64,000 nt of DNA from Bosea sp. F3-2 (GTDB lineage Bacteria > Pseudomonadota > Alphaproteobacteria > Rhizobiales > Beijerinckiaceae): contig NZ_CP042331.1 of assembly GCF_008253865.1 (NCBI RefSeq), forward strand, positions 434,001-498,000, in the 5' to 3' direction. Positions 56,376-64,000 of this stretch are shown piece after piece (position 1 is the stretch's first letter; every line of letters begins with the position of its first letter). The position numbers and the translations under genes were made by a program. The notes beneath the pieces were generated by a model. It ran no database searches. It had not been told where the DNA came from and saw only the letters and a list, made by a program, of their open reading frames with translations.

Positions 56376-57587
56376 CTACCGCAGCGGCAGGATGCGGCAG
56401 CCGTCGCCTTTTTTTGCCGGCGCGGCATGGGCTGGCCGGATTGTCAGCGCCTGCGCCCGCGCCAACGTGCCGAGCATCGAGGAATCCTGCCGGTCGAAGG
56501 GCGTCGCCATCCAGCCATCCGGGGTCAGCTCCAAAGTGGAGCGCAGATAGTCCTCGCGCTCGTCATTTCCTGGCATGTCGCGGCCGAGACGGGCTGGGAT
56601 GCTGCGGTCGCGGTCGGCCTCGGCCATGCCGAGCAGCGCCTCGATCAGCGGCAGGACGAAGAGATGGCCGCAGACGATCGAGGAGACCGGGTTGCCGGGC
56701 AGGCCGACCACGACCATCCGACCGAGCCGGCCGGTCATCATCGGTTTGCCCGGCCGCATCGCGATCTTCCAGAAGCCGAGCGACATCCCGGCCCGCGTCA
56801 GCGCCTCTTGTACAAGGTCATGGGCGCCGACCGAGGCACCTCCGAGCGTGATGAGGACATCGGCATCGGCGGCCCGCGCCTGGCCGATCCTGGCGGCGAG
56901 GTCGGCATGATCGTCGCGGGCGATGCCGAGATCGAGAACGGCGCCGCCGGCCTTCTCGACCAGCGCGGCAAGCGAGAAGGAGTTCGAGGCGACGATCTGG
57001 TCCCGCCCCACCGGCTCCCCCGGCGCCACCAGCTCGTCGCCGGTGGCAAGGATCGCGACGCGCGGCTTGCGCCGAACCGGCAGCGAGGGATGGCCCATCG
57101 CGGCGGCGAGGCCGAGGGCCGCGCTGTCGAGCACGCGCCCGGCCGGCAACAGGGCGTCGCCTTCGTGGAAATCCAGCCCGGCTGCCCGCAGGAACTTCCC
57201 CTGGGCCGGCGGCACGCGCACGCGGATCGTCGGACTACCGACGCCATCGGCATCCTCCTGGATCAGGATGGTGTCGGCACCTTCCGGCATCGGCGCGCCG
57301 GTGAAGATCCGTACGGCTTCACCGGGGCCGACAATCCCCTCGAAGGCCCGGCCGGCAGCGGATTCGCCGATCACGGCGAGCGAGACGCCTTCGGCCATGT
57401 CATCACCGCGCACGGCATAGCCGTCCATGGCGGAATTGGCGAAGGGCGGCTGGGTCCGAAGAGCCTTCAGGTCACCCGCGAGCACCCGCCAGGCGCATTG
57501 CGCGAGCGGCAGGCTTTCGGCCCCGGTCGGCCCCGGAATGCTGTCGAGCAGCGCCTTGCGCGCGACGGGGACCGGGGTGAGCGCCAT
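56376..57587 (-). CDS. moeA: Molybdopterin molybdenumtransferase
   Basis: MoeA inserts molybdate into adenylated molybdopterin to finish the molybdenum cofactor. The 403-residue protein has FANSAMDGYAVRGDDMAEG near residue 50, the MPT-binding ATGDELVAPGEPVG and ITLGGASVGAHDLVQEAL, and VGLPGNPVSSIVCGHLFV, all conserved. The C-terminal domain IV is present. I start it at ATG 57587 (MALTPVPVARKALLD); the frame continues to 57668 over a repeat and the end of moaC. moaC is immediately upstream, separated by a family C hairpin. Confidence 0.94.
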   Translation of the reverse strand: MALTPVPVARKALLDSIPGPTGAESLPLAQCAWRVLAGDLKALRTQPPFANSAMDGYAVRGDDMAEGVSLAVIGESAAGRAFEGIVGPGEAVRIFTGAPMPEGADTILIQEDADGVGSPTIRVRVPPAQGKFLRAAGLDFHEGDALLPAGRVLDSAALGLAAAMGHPSLPVRRKPRVAILATGDELVAPGEPVGRDQIVASNSFSLAALVEKAGGAVLDLGIARDDHADLAARIGQARAADADVLITLGGASVGAHDLVQEALTRAGMSLGFWKIAMRPGKPMMTGRLGRMVVVGLPGNPVSSIVCGHLFVLPLIEALLGMAEADRDRSIPARLGRDMPGNDEREDYLRSTLELTPDGWMATPFDRQDSSMLGTLARAQALTIRPAHAAPAKKGDGCRILPLR

Positions 57588-57589
57588 CA

Positions 57590-57638
57590 GAGCACGGTGC
57601 CGAAAAGTGGAAACCGGTTTTCGGATGACATCATGCTC
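57590..57638. repeat. Family C hairpin repeat between moaC and moeA
   Basis: GAGCA / TGCTC ends with the core CCGAAAAGTGG and CCGGTTTTCGG. It overlaps the moaC stop codon (57631-57633) and ends three bases before the moeA start, so the hairpin could reduce or tune moeA translation. Confidence 0.7.
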
Positions 57639-58131
57639 GACTTCCTCGTTGCGGAGCCTTCGCCTCATAATCGCCGGACTGGCCGCCGGATTTGTGCAGC
57701 AGCCGGATGTTCTCGATCCGCATCGCCCGATCGACCGCCTTGACCATGTCGTAGACGGTGAGGCAGGCGACGGAGACAGCGGTGAGCGCTTCCATCTCGA
57801 CGCCGGTCTGGCCCTTCATCTTGACCTCGGCACGCACGCGCACGCCCGGCAAGGCCTCGTCGATCTCCAGATCGACCCCGATCTTGCTGAGCAGCAGCGG
57901 GTGGCAGAGCGGGATCAGCTCGTGCGTGCGCTTGGCGGCCATGATGCCGGCGAGGCGCGCCGTGCCGAGCACGTCGCCCTTCTTGGCGTTGCCGTCGCGC
58001 ACGATCCTGACCGTCTCCGGCGCCATCACGACCTGGCCTTCGGCGATGGCGACGCGGGTCGTCTCGGCCTTGTCGCCGACATCGACCATATGCGCCTGGC
58101 CTTGGGCGTCGAGATGGCTGAGCCGGCTCAC
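57631..58131 (-). CDS. moaC: Cyclic pyranopterin monophosphate synthase
   Basis: MoaC acts with MoaA on GTP to form cyclic pyranopterin monophosphate, the first molybdopterin intermediate. The 166-residue protein has HMVDVGDKAETTRVAIAEG, the active-site motif LIPLCHPLLLSKIGVDL, KGQTGVEMEALTAVSVACLT and YDMVKAVD with the conserved aspartate. GTG 58131 overlaps the trpC stop by GTGA, so it is translationally coupled to the trp genes. This trpC-moaC-moeA linkage is common in alphaproteobacteria although the pathways are unrelated. Confidence 0.95.
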   Translation of the reverse strand: MSRLSHLDAQGQAHMVDVGDKAETTRVAIAEGQVVMAPETVRIVRDGNAKKGDVLGTARLAGIMAAKRTHELIPLCHPLLLSKIGVDLEIDEALPGVRVRAEVKMKGQTGVEMEALTAVSVACLTVYDMVKAVDRAMRIENIRLLHKSGGQSGDYEAKAPQRGSRA

Positions 58132-58940
58132 GCCGCGTTCTCTTGCGCGGTGCCTGTCAGCAGGGTCCGCGTTGCGGCCGCAACGTCTGCCTGCCGCATC
58201 AGGCTCTCGCCGACGAGGAAGCTGTTGACGCCGGCCTTGTTGAGGCGGGCGATGTCGGCATGGGCGAAGATGCCGCTCTCGCCGATGACGATGCGGTCCG
58301 ACGGGACGCGCGGCGCGAGCCGTTCGGTCACCGCGAGGTCGACATGGAAGCTGCGCAGGTCGCGGTTGTTGATGCCGAGCAGCCGGCTTTCGAGCTTGAG
58401 CGCCCGGTCGAGCTCGGCATCGTCATGCACCTCGACGAGCACGTCCATGCCGAGCGCGTGCGCGGTCTCGTTCAACGCCCTGGCGGTGTCGTCGTCGACG
58501 CCGGCCATGATGATCAGGATGCAGTCGGCGCCCCAGCTGCGCGCCTCGTAGACCTGATAAGGCTCGTAGAGGAAATCCTTGCGCAGCGCCGGCAGGCCGG
58601 AAGCCTCGCGCGCCTCAGTCAGGAATTCCGGTCGGCCCTGGAAGGAGGGCGCATCGGTCAGCACGGAGAGGCAGGCTGCGCCGCCGGCGGCATAGGCGCG
58701 GGCGAGCGAGGGCGGATCGAAATCGGCGCGGATCAGCCCCTTGGATGGGCTCGCCTTCTTGATCTCGGCGATCAGGGCCGGCTTGCCCTCCGCGAGCTTG
58801 GCGGCGAGGGCATCGGCGAAGCCGCGTGGCTTGCCGGCAGCACGGGCGCGACGCTCGATCTCGGCCGGCGGGATGACGGCCTTGGCGGCCGCGATCTCCT
58901 GGCGCTTGTAGGCTTCGATTTTGGCGAGGATGTCGGTCAT
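58128..58940 (-). CDS. trpC: Indole-3-glycerol phosphate synthase
   Basis: TrpC closes the indole ring from carboxyphenylamino-deoxyribulose phosphate. The 270-residue TIM barrel has ALIAEIKKASPSKGLIRADF with the catalytic lysine, PALRKDFLYEPYQVYEARSW, VEVHDDAELDRAL and the phosphate-binding VIGESGIFAHADIARL. It is monofunctional (no TrpF part). ATG 58940 is seven bases after trpD; its stop overlaps moaC. Confidence 0.96.
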   Translation of the reverse strand: MTDILAKIEAYKRQEIAAAKAVIPPAEIERRARAAGKPRGFADALAAKLAEGKPALIAEIKKASPSKGLIRADFDPPSLARAYAAGGAACLSVLTDAPSFQGRPEFLTEAREASGLPALRKDFLYEPYQVYEARSWGADCILIIMAGVDDDTARALNETAHALGMDVLVEVHDDAELDRALKLESRLLGINNRDLRSFHVDLAVTERLAPRVPSDRIVIGESGIFAHADIARLNKAGVNSFLVGESLMRQADVAAATRTLLTGTAQENAA

Positions 58941-58947
58941 GCCGTCC

Positions 58948-59961
58948 TCACGCGTTCGAGGCTTTGATGAGGGCGTCGAGCGTCGCCTTCGCCTTGCCGG
59001 AATCGAGGGCGGCCGTCGCCTGGGCGAAGCCGTCCTTCAGGCTCGCGGCCTTGCCGGCGACCAGCAGCGCTGCCGCGGCATTGAAGGCGGCGATGTCGCG
59101 GAAGCCGGTCCTCTCGCCGGCGAGCACGGCATTCAGCGCGGCCGCGTTCTGCTCGGGCGTGCCGCCGCGCAGCTCCTCCGGCTTGGCCGGCTCGAGGCCG
59201 ACATCGCCGGGGCTAATCGTGAAGCTCTCGACCTTGCCGTTCTCCAGCGAGACGACGCGGGTCGGCCCGGTCGTGGTGATCTCGTCGAGCCCGTCGGAGC
59301 CGTGCACGGCCCAGACGCGGGTCGAGCCGAGCGAGGCCAGCACCTTGACCATCGGCTCCAGCCAAGTCTCGGAAAAGGCGCCGATGAGCTGGCGCTTGAC
59401 GCCGGCCGGATTCGACAGCGGACCGAGCAGGTTGAAGATCGTGCGTGTGCCGAGCTCGGTGCGCACCGGCGCGACATGGCGCATCGAGGCGTGATGCGTC
59501 GGCGCGAACATGAAGCCGACGCCGGCCTCAGCGATGCAGCGTTCCGTGCCCGCCGAATCGAGGCCGACCTTGACGCCGAGCGCGGTCAGCACGTCGGCCG
59601 CGCCGGAGCGCGAGGAGGCGGCGCGGTTGCCGTGCTTGGCGACGGGCACGCCGCAGGCGGCCGTGATGATCGAGGCCAGCGTCGAGACATTGTAGGAGCC
59701 GGAGGAATCGCCGCCGGTGCCGACGATGTCGATCGCCTCGGCCGGGGCCTTCACGGGCAGCATCTTGCCGCGCATCGCGCCGACGGCGCCGGCGATCTCG
59801 TCGATTGTCTCGCCGCGCACGCGCAGCGCCATCAGGAAGGCGGCGGATTGCGCGTTGGTGACCTCGCCGGAGAGGATCGTGTCGAAGGCGTCCCGCGCCT
59901 CCTCGCGCGAGAGCGTCGCTCCGGTCGCGACCTTGGCGATGAAGGGTTTGAAGTCGTCCAT
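58948..59961 (-). CDS. trpD: Anthranilate phosphoribosyltransferase
   Basis: TrpD joins anthranilate to PRPP. The 337-residue protein has the PRPP-binding IDIVGTGGDSSGSYNVSTL, KHGNRAASSRSGAADVL, and FMFAPTHHASMRHVAPVR, all typical of the family. It is a separate polypeptide from TrpG. ATG 59961 is 16 bases after trpG. No attenuator or trpE is seen in the window; trpE is usually elsewhere in the chromosome in this class. Confidence 0.96.
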   Translation of the reverse strand: MDDFKPFIAKVATGATLSREEARDAFDTILSGEVTNAQSAAFLMALRVRGETIDEIAGAVGAMRGKMLPVKAPAEAIDIVGTGGDSSGSYNVSTLASIITAACGVPVAKHGNRAASSRSGAADVLTALGVKVGLDSAGTERCIAEAGVGFMFAPTHHASMRHVAPVRTELGTRTIFNLLGPLSNPAGVKRQLIGAFSETWLEPMVKVLASLGSTRVWAVHGSDGLDEITTTGPTRVVSLENGKVESFTISPGDVGLEPAKPEELRGGTPEQNAAALNAVLAGERTGFRDIAAFNAAAALLVAGKAASLKDGFAQATAALDSGKAKATLDALIKASNA

Positions 59962-59977
59962 GGAAACTCTGCGGAAT

Positions 59978-60595
59978 TCAGGCTGATGGGGTCAGGGCGG
60001 CGGCTTCGTGCTCGCTGCGCCAGCGCTGGGCGAGATCGAGGAAATTCCGCAGGATCGTCGCGCCATGCTCGGAGGCGATGCTCTCCGGATGGAACTGGAC
60101 GCCGTGGACCTGCAGCTCCCGATGCGAAAGCGCCATGATCAGGCCGTCATCGGTCTCGGCCTCGATGTCGAAGACGGTCGGGCAGGATTCGCGGTCGACG
60201 ACGAGCGAGTGATAGCGCGTCGCCTGCAGCGGCCCGTTGATGCCGCGGAACAGGCCGCGCGCCCTGTGCCGGATCGGCGAGACCTTGCCGTGCATCGGCA
60301 CGGGCGCGCGGACAACTTCGCCGCCGAAGGCCTGCCCCATCGCCTGCAGGCCGAGGCAGACGCCGAAGATCGGCTTGCGGCCGGCGCCTTGCCGGACCAC
60401 GTCGAGACAGATGCCGGCTTCGTTCGGCGTGCAGGGGCCGGGCGAGAGCACGATCGCATCATGCTCGCCGCCCAGCGCTTCTTCGACCGACAGCGCGTCG
60501 TTGCGCCAGACATCGACCTCGGCCCCCAGGCCACCGATCAGGTGGACCAGGTTCCAGGTGAAGCTGTCGTAGTTGTCGATCAACAGAACGCGCAT
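59978..60595 (-). CDS. trpG: Anthranilate synthase component II (glutamine amidotransferase)
   Basis: TrpG supplies ammonia from glutamine to TrpE; it may also serve as PabA. The 205-residue class I amidotransferase has Cys80 in PIFGVCLGLQAMGQAFGG and His169/Glu171 in VHGVQFHPESIASEHG. ATG 60595 (MRVLLIDNYDSFTWN) is preceded by AGGTCC; an upstream in-frame ATG at 60619 adds eight residues. It heads trpG-trpD-trpC-moaC-moeA on the minus strand. The region upstream contains a large GC-rich palindrome at 60694-60806. Confidence 0.95.
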   Translation of the reverse strand: MRVLLIDNYDSFTWNLVHLIGGLGAEVDVWRNDALSVEEALGGEHDAIVLSPGPCTPNEAGICLDVVRQGAGRKPIFGVCLGLQAMGQAFGGEVVRAPVPMHGKVSPIRHRARGLFRGINGPLQATRYHSLVVDRESCPTVFDIEAETDDGLIMALSHRELQVHGVQFHPESIASEHGATILRNFLDLAQRWRSEHEAAALTPSA

Positions 60596-60693
60596 GGCCG
60601 GACCTGTGAATATGGCCACAGGTCATGCACGTTCGAGGGCGGGGTGGTCAAGTTTTGCGCGGAGCTGTTTGCAGCGCTGACGGCTAAGGCAGT

Positions 60694-60806
60694 GCGACCC
60701 CTCATCCGTCTCGGCTTCGCCGAGCCACCTTCTCCCGCAAGGGGAGAAGGAAGGCGCCGACCGGCCCCCTCTCCCCTTGCGGGAGAGGGTTGGGGTGAGG
60801 GGTCGC
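60694..60806. repeat. GC-rich double-hairpin repeat related to family D
   Basis: GCGACCCCTCA (60694-60704) and TGAGGGGTCGC (60796-60806) bracket two hairpins, CTTCTCCC-GCAA-GGGGAGAAG and CCCTCTCCC-CTTGC-GGGAGAGGG. It lies between the end of the aldo/keto reductase gene and the trpG start and could end the former's transcript or lie in the trpG leader. Confidence 0.8.
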
Positions 60807-60836
60807 GCCAACGCCTCCCGTCACAGCACGTACGGA

Positions 60837-61871
60837 TCAGACCGCCGGCGGGTTGAGGCGGGCGAAACCCTCCTGCCGTCGATAGGGGAAGTACGGGTAG
60901 GGCGCCGTGCGGACGCTGGCGGCATCGAGTTGCGCGACCTGCTCGGCCGTCAGGTTCCAGCCGACGGCGCCGAGATTGTCGCGCAGCTGCTGCTCGTTGC
61001 GGGCGCCGATGATGACCGAGGAGACCGTCGGGCGCTGCAGCAGCCAGTTGATCGCGACCTGCGGCACACTCTTGCCGGTCTCCTGTGCGATGGCGTCGAG
61101 CACGTCGACGATGGCGTAGAGCTGTTCGTCCTCGACAGGCGGGCCGAATTCGGCGGTTTCATGCAGGCGGCTGCCGGCCGGAAGCGGCTGGCCGCGCCGG
61201 ATCTTGCCGGTGAGGCGGCCCCAGCCGAGCGGGCTCCAGACCAGCGCGCCGACGCCCTGATCGAGGCCGAGCGGCATCAGCTCCCATTCGTAGTCGCGCC
61301 CGACGAGCGAGTAGTAGACCTGATGCGCGACATAGCGCGGCCAGCCATGGCGCTCGGCAGCGGCAAGCGACTTCATCAACTGCCAGCCGGAGAAGTTGGA
61401 GACGCCGACATGGCGCAGCTTTCCGGCGCGGACGAGCGCGTCGAGCGTCGAGAGAACCTCCTCGACCGGCGTGCCGGCATCGAAGGCATGCAGCTGGAGC
61501 AGGTCGATATAGTCGGTCCCGAGCCGGCGCAGCGCATCCTCGGTCGCTTTGATCAGCCGGCTGCGCGAGGAGCCGGCATCGTTCGGGCCGTCTCCCATCG
61601 GCAGCGTCGTCTTGGTCGAGATCAGCACCTTGTCGCGCCGTCCCTTGATCGCCTCGCCGAGCACCTGCTCGGAGGCGCCGTTCGAGTAGACATCGGCGGT
61701 GTCGAAGAGGTTGAGCCCCGCTTCGAGGCAGATATCGACGAGGCGGCGCGCTTCCTCAGCATCGGTGGTGCCCCAGGCGCCGAAGAGCGGCCCCGTTCCG
61801 CCGAAGGTGCCTGCGCCGAAACTCAGGGCGGGAACCTTCAGTCCCGAATGGCCCAAACGCCGATATTCCAT
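60837..61871 (-). CDS. Aldo/keto reductase
   Basis: The 344-residue protein is a TIM-barrel NADP(H) oxidoreductase. The catalytic tetrad is visible: Asp and Tyr in NLFDTADVYSNGASEQVLGE, Lys in VLISTKTTL and His in IDLLQLHAFD. The cofactor-binding C-terminus is IIGARNEQQLRDNLGAVGWN. It belongs to the large YakC/Tas-like bacterial group; the carbonyl substrate cannot be told. ATG 61871 (MEYRRLGHSGLKVPALSFG) has GGAG upstream. It is monocistronic, flanked by repeats on both sides. Confidence 0.92.
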   Translation of the reverse strand: MEYRRLGHSGLKVPALSFGAGTFGGTGPLFGAWGTTDAEEARRLVDICLEAGLNLFDTADVYSNGASEQVLGEAIKGRRDKVLISTKTTLPMGDGPNDAGSSRSRLIKATEDALRRLGTDYIDLLQLHAFDAGTPVEEVLSTLDALVRAGKLRHVGVSNFSGWQLMKSLAAAERHGWPRYVAHQVYYSLVGRDYEWELMPLGLDQGVGALVWSPLGWGRLTGKIRRGQPLPAGSRLHETAEFGPPVEDEQLYAIVDVLDAIAQETGKSVPQVAINWLLQRPTVSSVIIGARNEQQLRDNLGAVGWNLTAEQVAQLDAASVRTAPYPYFPYRRQEGFARLNPPAV

Positions 61872-62014
61872 GATCCGATCTCCTGTGATGACCGGAACAT
61901 GGCGGCGCGAAGCCGGCGTGATTAGTCTGCCGGCGGGAACAGCATTCGTGAGTTGAAGTCATCGAGTTGGTACGGCGCCGAATTCCGAACCGTGTGCGGT
62001 TCGAAAGAAAGCGC

Positions 62015-62114
62015 GGGTCATCCCGGCCGCAGCGAAGCGGAGAGCCGGGATCCATGCCTGAACCTCAACCGGAAACGCTCCGGCATGGATCCCGGGTCAA
62101 GCCCGGGATGACGG
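62015..62114. repeat. Family B palindromic repeat, CATCCCGG variant
   Basis: Arms GGTCATCCCGG and CCGGGATGACGG, with inner arms CCGGGATCCATG and CATGGATCCCGGG. It is closest to the copy at 15110-15203. It lies in the 270-base gap between the ATPase end (62142) and the reductase start (61871), on whose strand it would sit in the upstream region. Confidence 0.82.
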
Positions 62115-62141
62115 CGTGGTTCCGTGGAAGATCCGGAAGGG

Positions 62142-63653
62142 TCAGCCGCGAGCGCTGCGCGGCATCCCGGCCGTGCGCGGCTGCGCTTGGCCAGGCGCGG
62201 TCTCGACGCCCAGCGCGGGCAGGGCGAGTGTCCTGAGCCCACGGAAATCGACATGGCAGACGATCAGGCCGCGCTCTTCGATATAGCCGAGCAGGCGGCG
62301 CGCCCGGCTGGGCGAATGGCTGCCATAGACCTCGGCGAGCTCGGCATCGCTGGGACAGGGCCTGCCTTCGATGGCAGTGCGGGCGATGTAGAGGAAAAGC
62401 CCCTGCAGGTCTTCCGGCAGCGTGCCGGAGGCCGCCACCGCCGCCTGCCAGCCCTCGCTGGTCGCGACGCTGTCGCTGACGCCGGCCCGCGCCACGGCGA
62501 GCCTGCGGCGGAACTCCTCGAGGCTCAGATTCGTGCGGCCCAGCCGGCGCATCCGGCAGCGCACGGTGAAATCCTGGTAGAGCACCGCGACCTGGCGCGA
62601 GCGCGCCTCGGGATCGGCCATCAGCTCGCGCAGGATCTCGACCATGATCGCCTCGCGCTCTTCCGGCTCCAGCTCGATCTCCGGCTCGGGCTCCGGCTGC
62701 GGAGCAGGACGGTAGGTCTCGATTCGGCGCAACACCTCGTTCGGGTCGGGTCGCGGGCGCGGCGCCGGCCGCACCGGCCGTGCCATCGGCGGCGGCTCGT
62801 CCTCGCCGGGCGTGAAGATCAGCTTGCCGGCCTCTTCCGGCGCCTGCTCGGGCAGGGGCATCAGGCCCGGCGCGCCGCCGCGATCGACCGAGGAGACCGC
62901 GCCGATCCTGAGCGGCAGCGGCCGCTTCGACAGGGCGGGGCCGAGCGCCACGAACTGGCCGCGTTCGAGGTCGCGGAACATCTCGGCCTGGCGGCGGTCC
63001 ATGCCGAGCAGGTCTGCCGCGCGTTGCATGTCGATATCGAGGAAGGTGCGACCCATCAGGAAGTTGGAGGCTTCCGCCGCGACGTTCTTGGCGAGCTTGG
63101 CGAGGCGCTGGGTCGCGATGACGCCGGCGAGACCGCGCTTGCGGCCGCGGCACATCAGGTTGGTCATGGCGCCGAGCGAGAGCCGGCGCGCCTCGTCGGA
63201 GGCCTCGCCCGCCATCACGGGCGCGAAGAGCTGGGCTTCGTCGACGACGATCAGCATCGGGAACCAGAGCGAGCGGTCGACGTCGAAGAGCCCGCCGAGG
63301 AAGGCCGCGGTGGCGCGCAGCTGCTCGTCCGCCTCGAGATTTTCGAGGTTCAGTACCACCGAGACGCGATGCTGGCGCACGCGCAGCGCGACGCGCTGCA
63401 ACTCGGCCTCCCCGCATTCGGCATCGACCACGACATGGCCGAACTGGTCGGCAAGCGAGACGAAATCGCCCTCCGGATCGATGATGGCCTGCTGGACGAG
63501 CGGTGCGCTCTGCTCCAGCAGGCGCCGCAGCAGATGCGATTTGCCCGAGCCGGAATTACCTTGCACGAGCAGCCGCGTCGCCAGCAATTCGGCGAGATCG
63601 ATCAGACCGGGCTCGCCGGTCCTTGTCGTTCCCATCTCGATCGCTGTCGTCAT
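62142..63653 (-). CDS. HerA-like (DUF87) ATPase
   Basis: The 503-residue protein has an N-terminal FtsK/HerA-type ATPase core: Walker A QGNSGSGKSHLL (about 31-42), Walker B LIVVDEAQLF (about 133-142), and the arginine/sensor segment GLAGVIATQRLAKLAKNVA. A proline- and glutamate-rich linker (about 290-340, APRPRPDPNEVLRR, PAPQPEPEPEIELEPEE) joins it to a helical C-terminal domain ending in a winged-helix-like part (SPSRARRLLGYIEERGLIV). No NurA nuclease or other partner lies next to it. ATG 63653 is used; ATG 63635 is a possible shorter start. Its role is unknown. Confidence 0.82.
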   Translation of the reverse strand: MTTAIEMGTTRTGEPGLIDLAELLATRLLVQGNSGSGKSHLLRRLLEQSAPLVQQAIIDPEGDFVSLADQFGHVVVDAECGEAELQRVALRVRQHRVSVVLNLENLEADEQLRATAAFLGGLFDVDRSLWFPMLIVVDEAQLFAPVMAGEASDEARRLSLGAMTNLMCRGRKRGLAGVIATQRLAKLAKNVAAEASNFLMGRTFLDIDMQRAADLLGMDRRQAEMFRDLERGQFVALGPALSKRPLPLRIGAVSSVDRGGAPGLMPLPEQAPEEAGKLIFTPGEDEPPPMARPVRPAPRPRPDPNEVLRRIETYRPAPQPEPEPEIELEPEEREAIMVEILRELMADPEARSRQVAVLYQDFTVRCRMRRLGRTNLSLEEFRRRLAVARAGVSDSVATSEGWQAAVAASGTLPEDLQGLFLYIARTAIEGRPCPSDAELAEVYGSHSPSRARRLLGYIEERGLIVCHVDFRGLRTLALPALGVETAPGQAQPRTAGMPRSARG

Positions 63654-63779
63654 ACCGGTCGTGAATCGCCTTGAGTGGTCGGGCGCAGGCGCGCGACCGG
63701 GGCTTCTAGCATGGCCTCGCTCCCGCTGGACGCAGGGCAGCCCTGCCTTCCACAGGCAATCGCCGCCGAGAACGCGAGG

Positions 63780-64000
63780 CTAGCGCGGGCAGCGTAGCGC
63801 CCGTTCCTGCCGAACGATGTCGGCAATCACGCGGCGGTCATTTGCCGATAATGGCACGTCCTCGATGTTGTCGTATTGGCAGCCTGCATTGCCGAAGGCC
63901 GCGATCGCGCGCTGCGTGCGGAAGCAGTAACCCTGCGCCTTGTAGATCTCGTTGCGGGCGGTCCAGAGGCTCGCGCAGGTCTCGGGGGTGGCGAGGGCCG
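63780..64000 (-). CDS. YARHG-domain-like protein, 5' end outside window
   Basis: An open minus-strand frame enters from the right edge and stops at 63780-63782 (TAG). The visible 73 codons read ETCASLWTARNEIYKAQGYC, then FRTQRAIAAFGNAGCQYDN and IEDVPLSANDRRVIADIVRQ. Three-cysteine spacing and the WxxRNxIYKxxGYCF pattern match the YARHG domain, an extracellular or periplasmic domain of unknown function. No start codon lies within the window in this frame, so the N-terminus, probably with a signal peptide, is missing. The gene points the same way as the HerA-like ATPase, 126 bases upstream of it. Confidence 0.75.
   Translation of the reverse strand, partial: ALATPETCASLWTARNEIYKAQGYCFRTQRAIAAFGNAGCQYDNIEDVPLSANDRRVIADIVRQERALRCPR

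Overview
The window is a GC-rich bacterial chromosome segment with no rRNA, tRNA, CRISPR array, transposase or phage gene that I can see. Gene content and order point to an alphaproteobacterium of the Hyphomicrobiales (Rhizobiales), perhaps a Bosea-like genus. The pointers are the fabD-fabG-acpP-fabF-mltG-yicC-gmk order, the trpGDC-moaC-moeA-lexA chain, LpxI instead of LpxH, the short alphaproteobacterial ProRS, and LexA boxes of the direct-repeat GTTC-N7-GTTC type. The genus is inference; no marker gene settles it.

Layout. 0-6.4 kb (+): fatty acid synthesis (fabD partial, fabG, acpP, fabF), mltG, yicC, gmk. 6.6-13.4 kb (-): rsmA, pdxA, lptD, lptG, lptF, joined by start/stop overlaps, so LPS export is coupled to ribosome methylation and vitamin B6 synthesis. 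13.6-16.9 kb (+): pepA, holC, a small lipoprotein, and a plsY that carries a frameshift. 16.9-17.6 kb is a gene-poor cluster of palindromic repeats. 17.6-24.3 kb: an ABC-F ATPase (-), coaD, proS, lolC, lolD (+). 24.6-31.6 kb: a 36-residue membrane peptide under an apparent SOS promoter, dnaE, an exported nicotinamidase, a WYL regulator, a VOC protein and a GGDEF cyclase. 31.8-48.2 kb (+) is a long growth and envelope cluster: a secreted protein, rpsB, tsf, pyrH, frr, uppS, cdsA, dxr, rseP, bamA, lpxD, fabZ, lpxA, lpxI, lpxB, with one VOC gene on the opposite strand. 48.4-52.8 kb (-): a TctC-type binding protein, gltA, gltX. comEC runs rightward at 53-55.3 kb. 55.4-60.6 kb (-): lexA, moeA, moaC, trpC, trpD, trpG. 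60.8-64 kb (-): an aldo/keto reductase, a HerA-like ATPase, and the 3' part of a YARHG-like gene.

How the genes work together. Most of the window builds the cell envelope: fatty acids (Fab), phospholipid (PlsY, CdsA), isoprenoid carrier (Dxr, UppS), lipid A (LpxD, FabZ, LpxA, LpxI, LpxB), its export (LptD, LptF, LptG), lipoprotein release (LolC, LolD), barrel assembly (BamA), envelope proteolysis (RseP) and peptidoglycan (MltG). Translation factors (RpsB, Tsf, Frr, ProS, GltX, RsmA) are interleaved.

The most interesting signals are regulatory or structural rather than new enzymes. One is a GAAC-N7-GAAC LexA box inside the promoter of an unannotated 36-residue membrane peptide, with the same architecture as the lexA promoter in this window. 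Another is a 266-bp element of nested palindromes between lolC and lolD whose right arm carries the lolD ribosome binding site. Others are the plsY frameshift, and at least four families of intergenic palindromic repeats, several placed between convergent genes.
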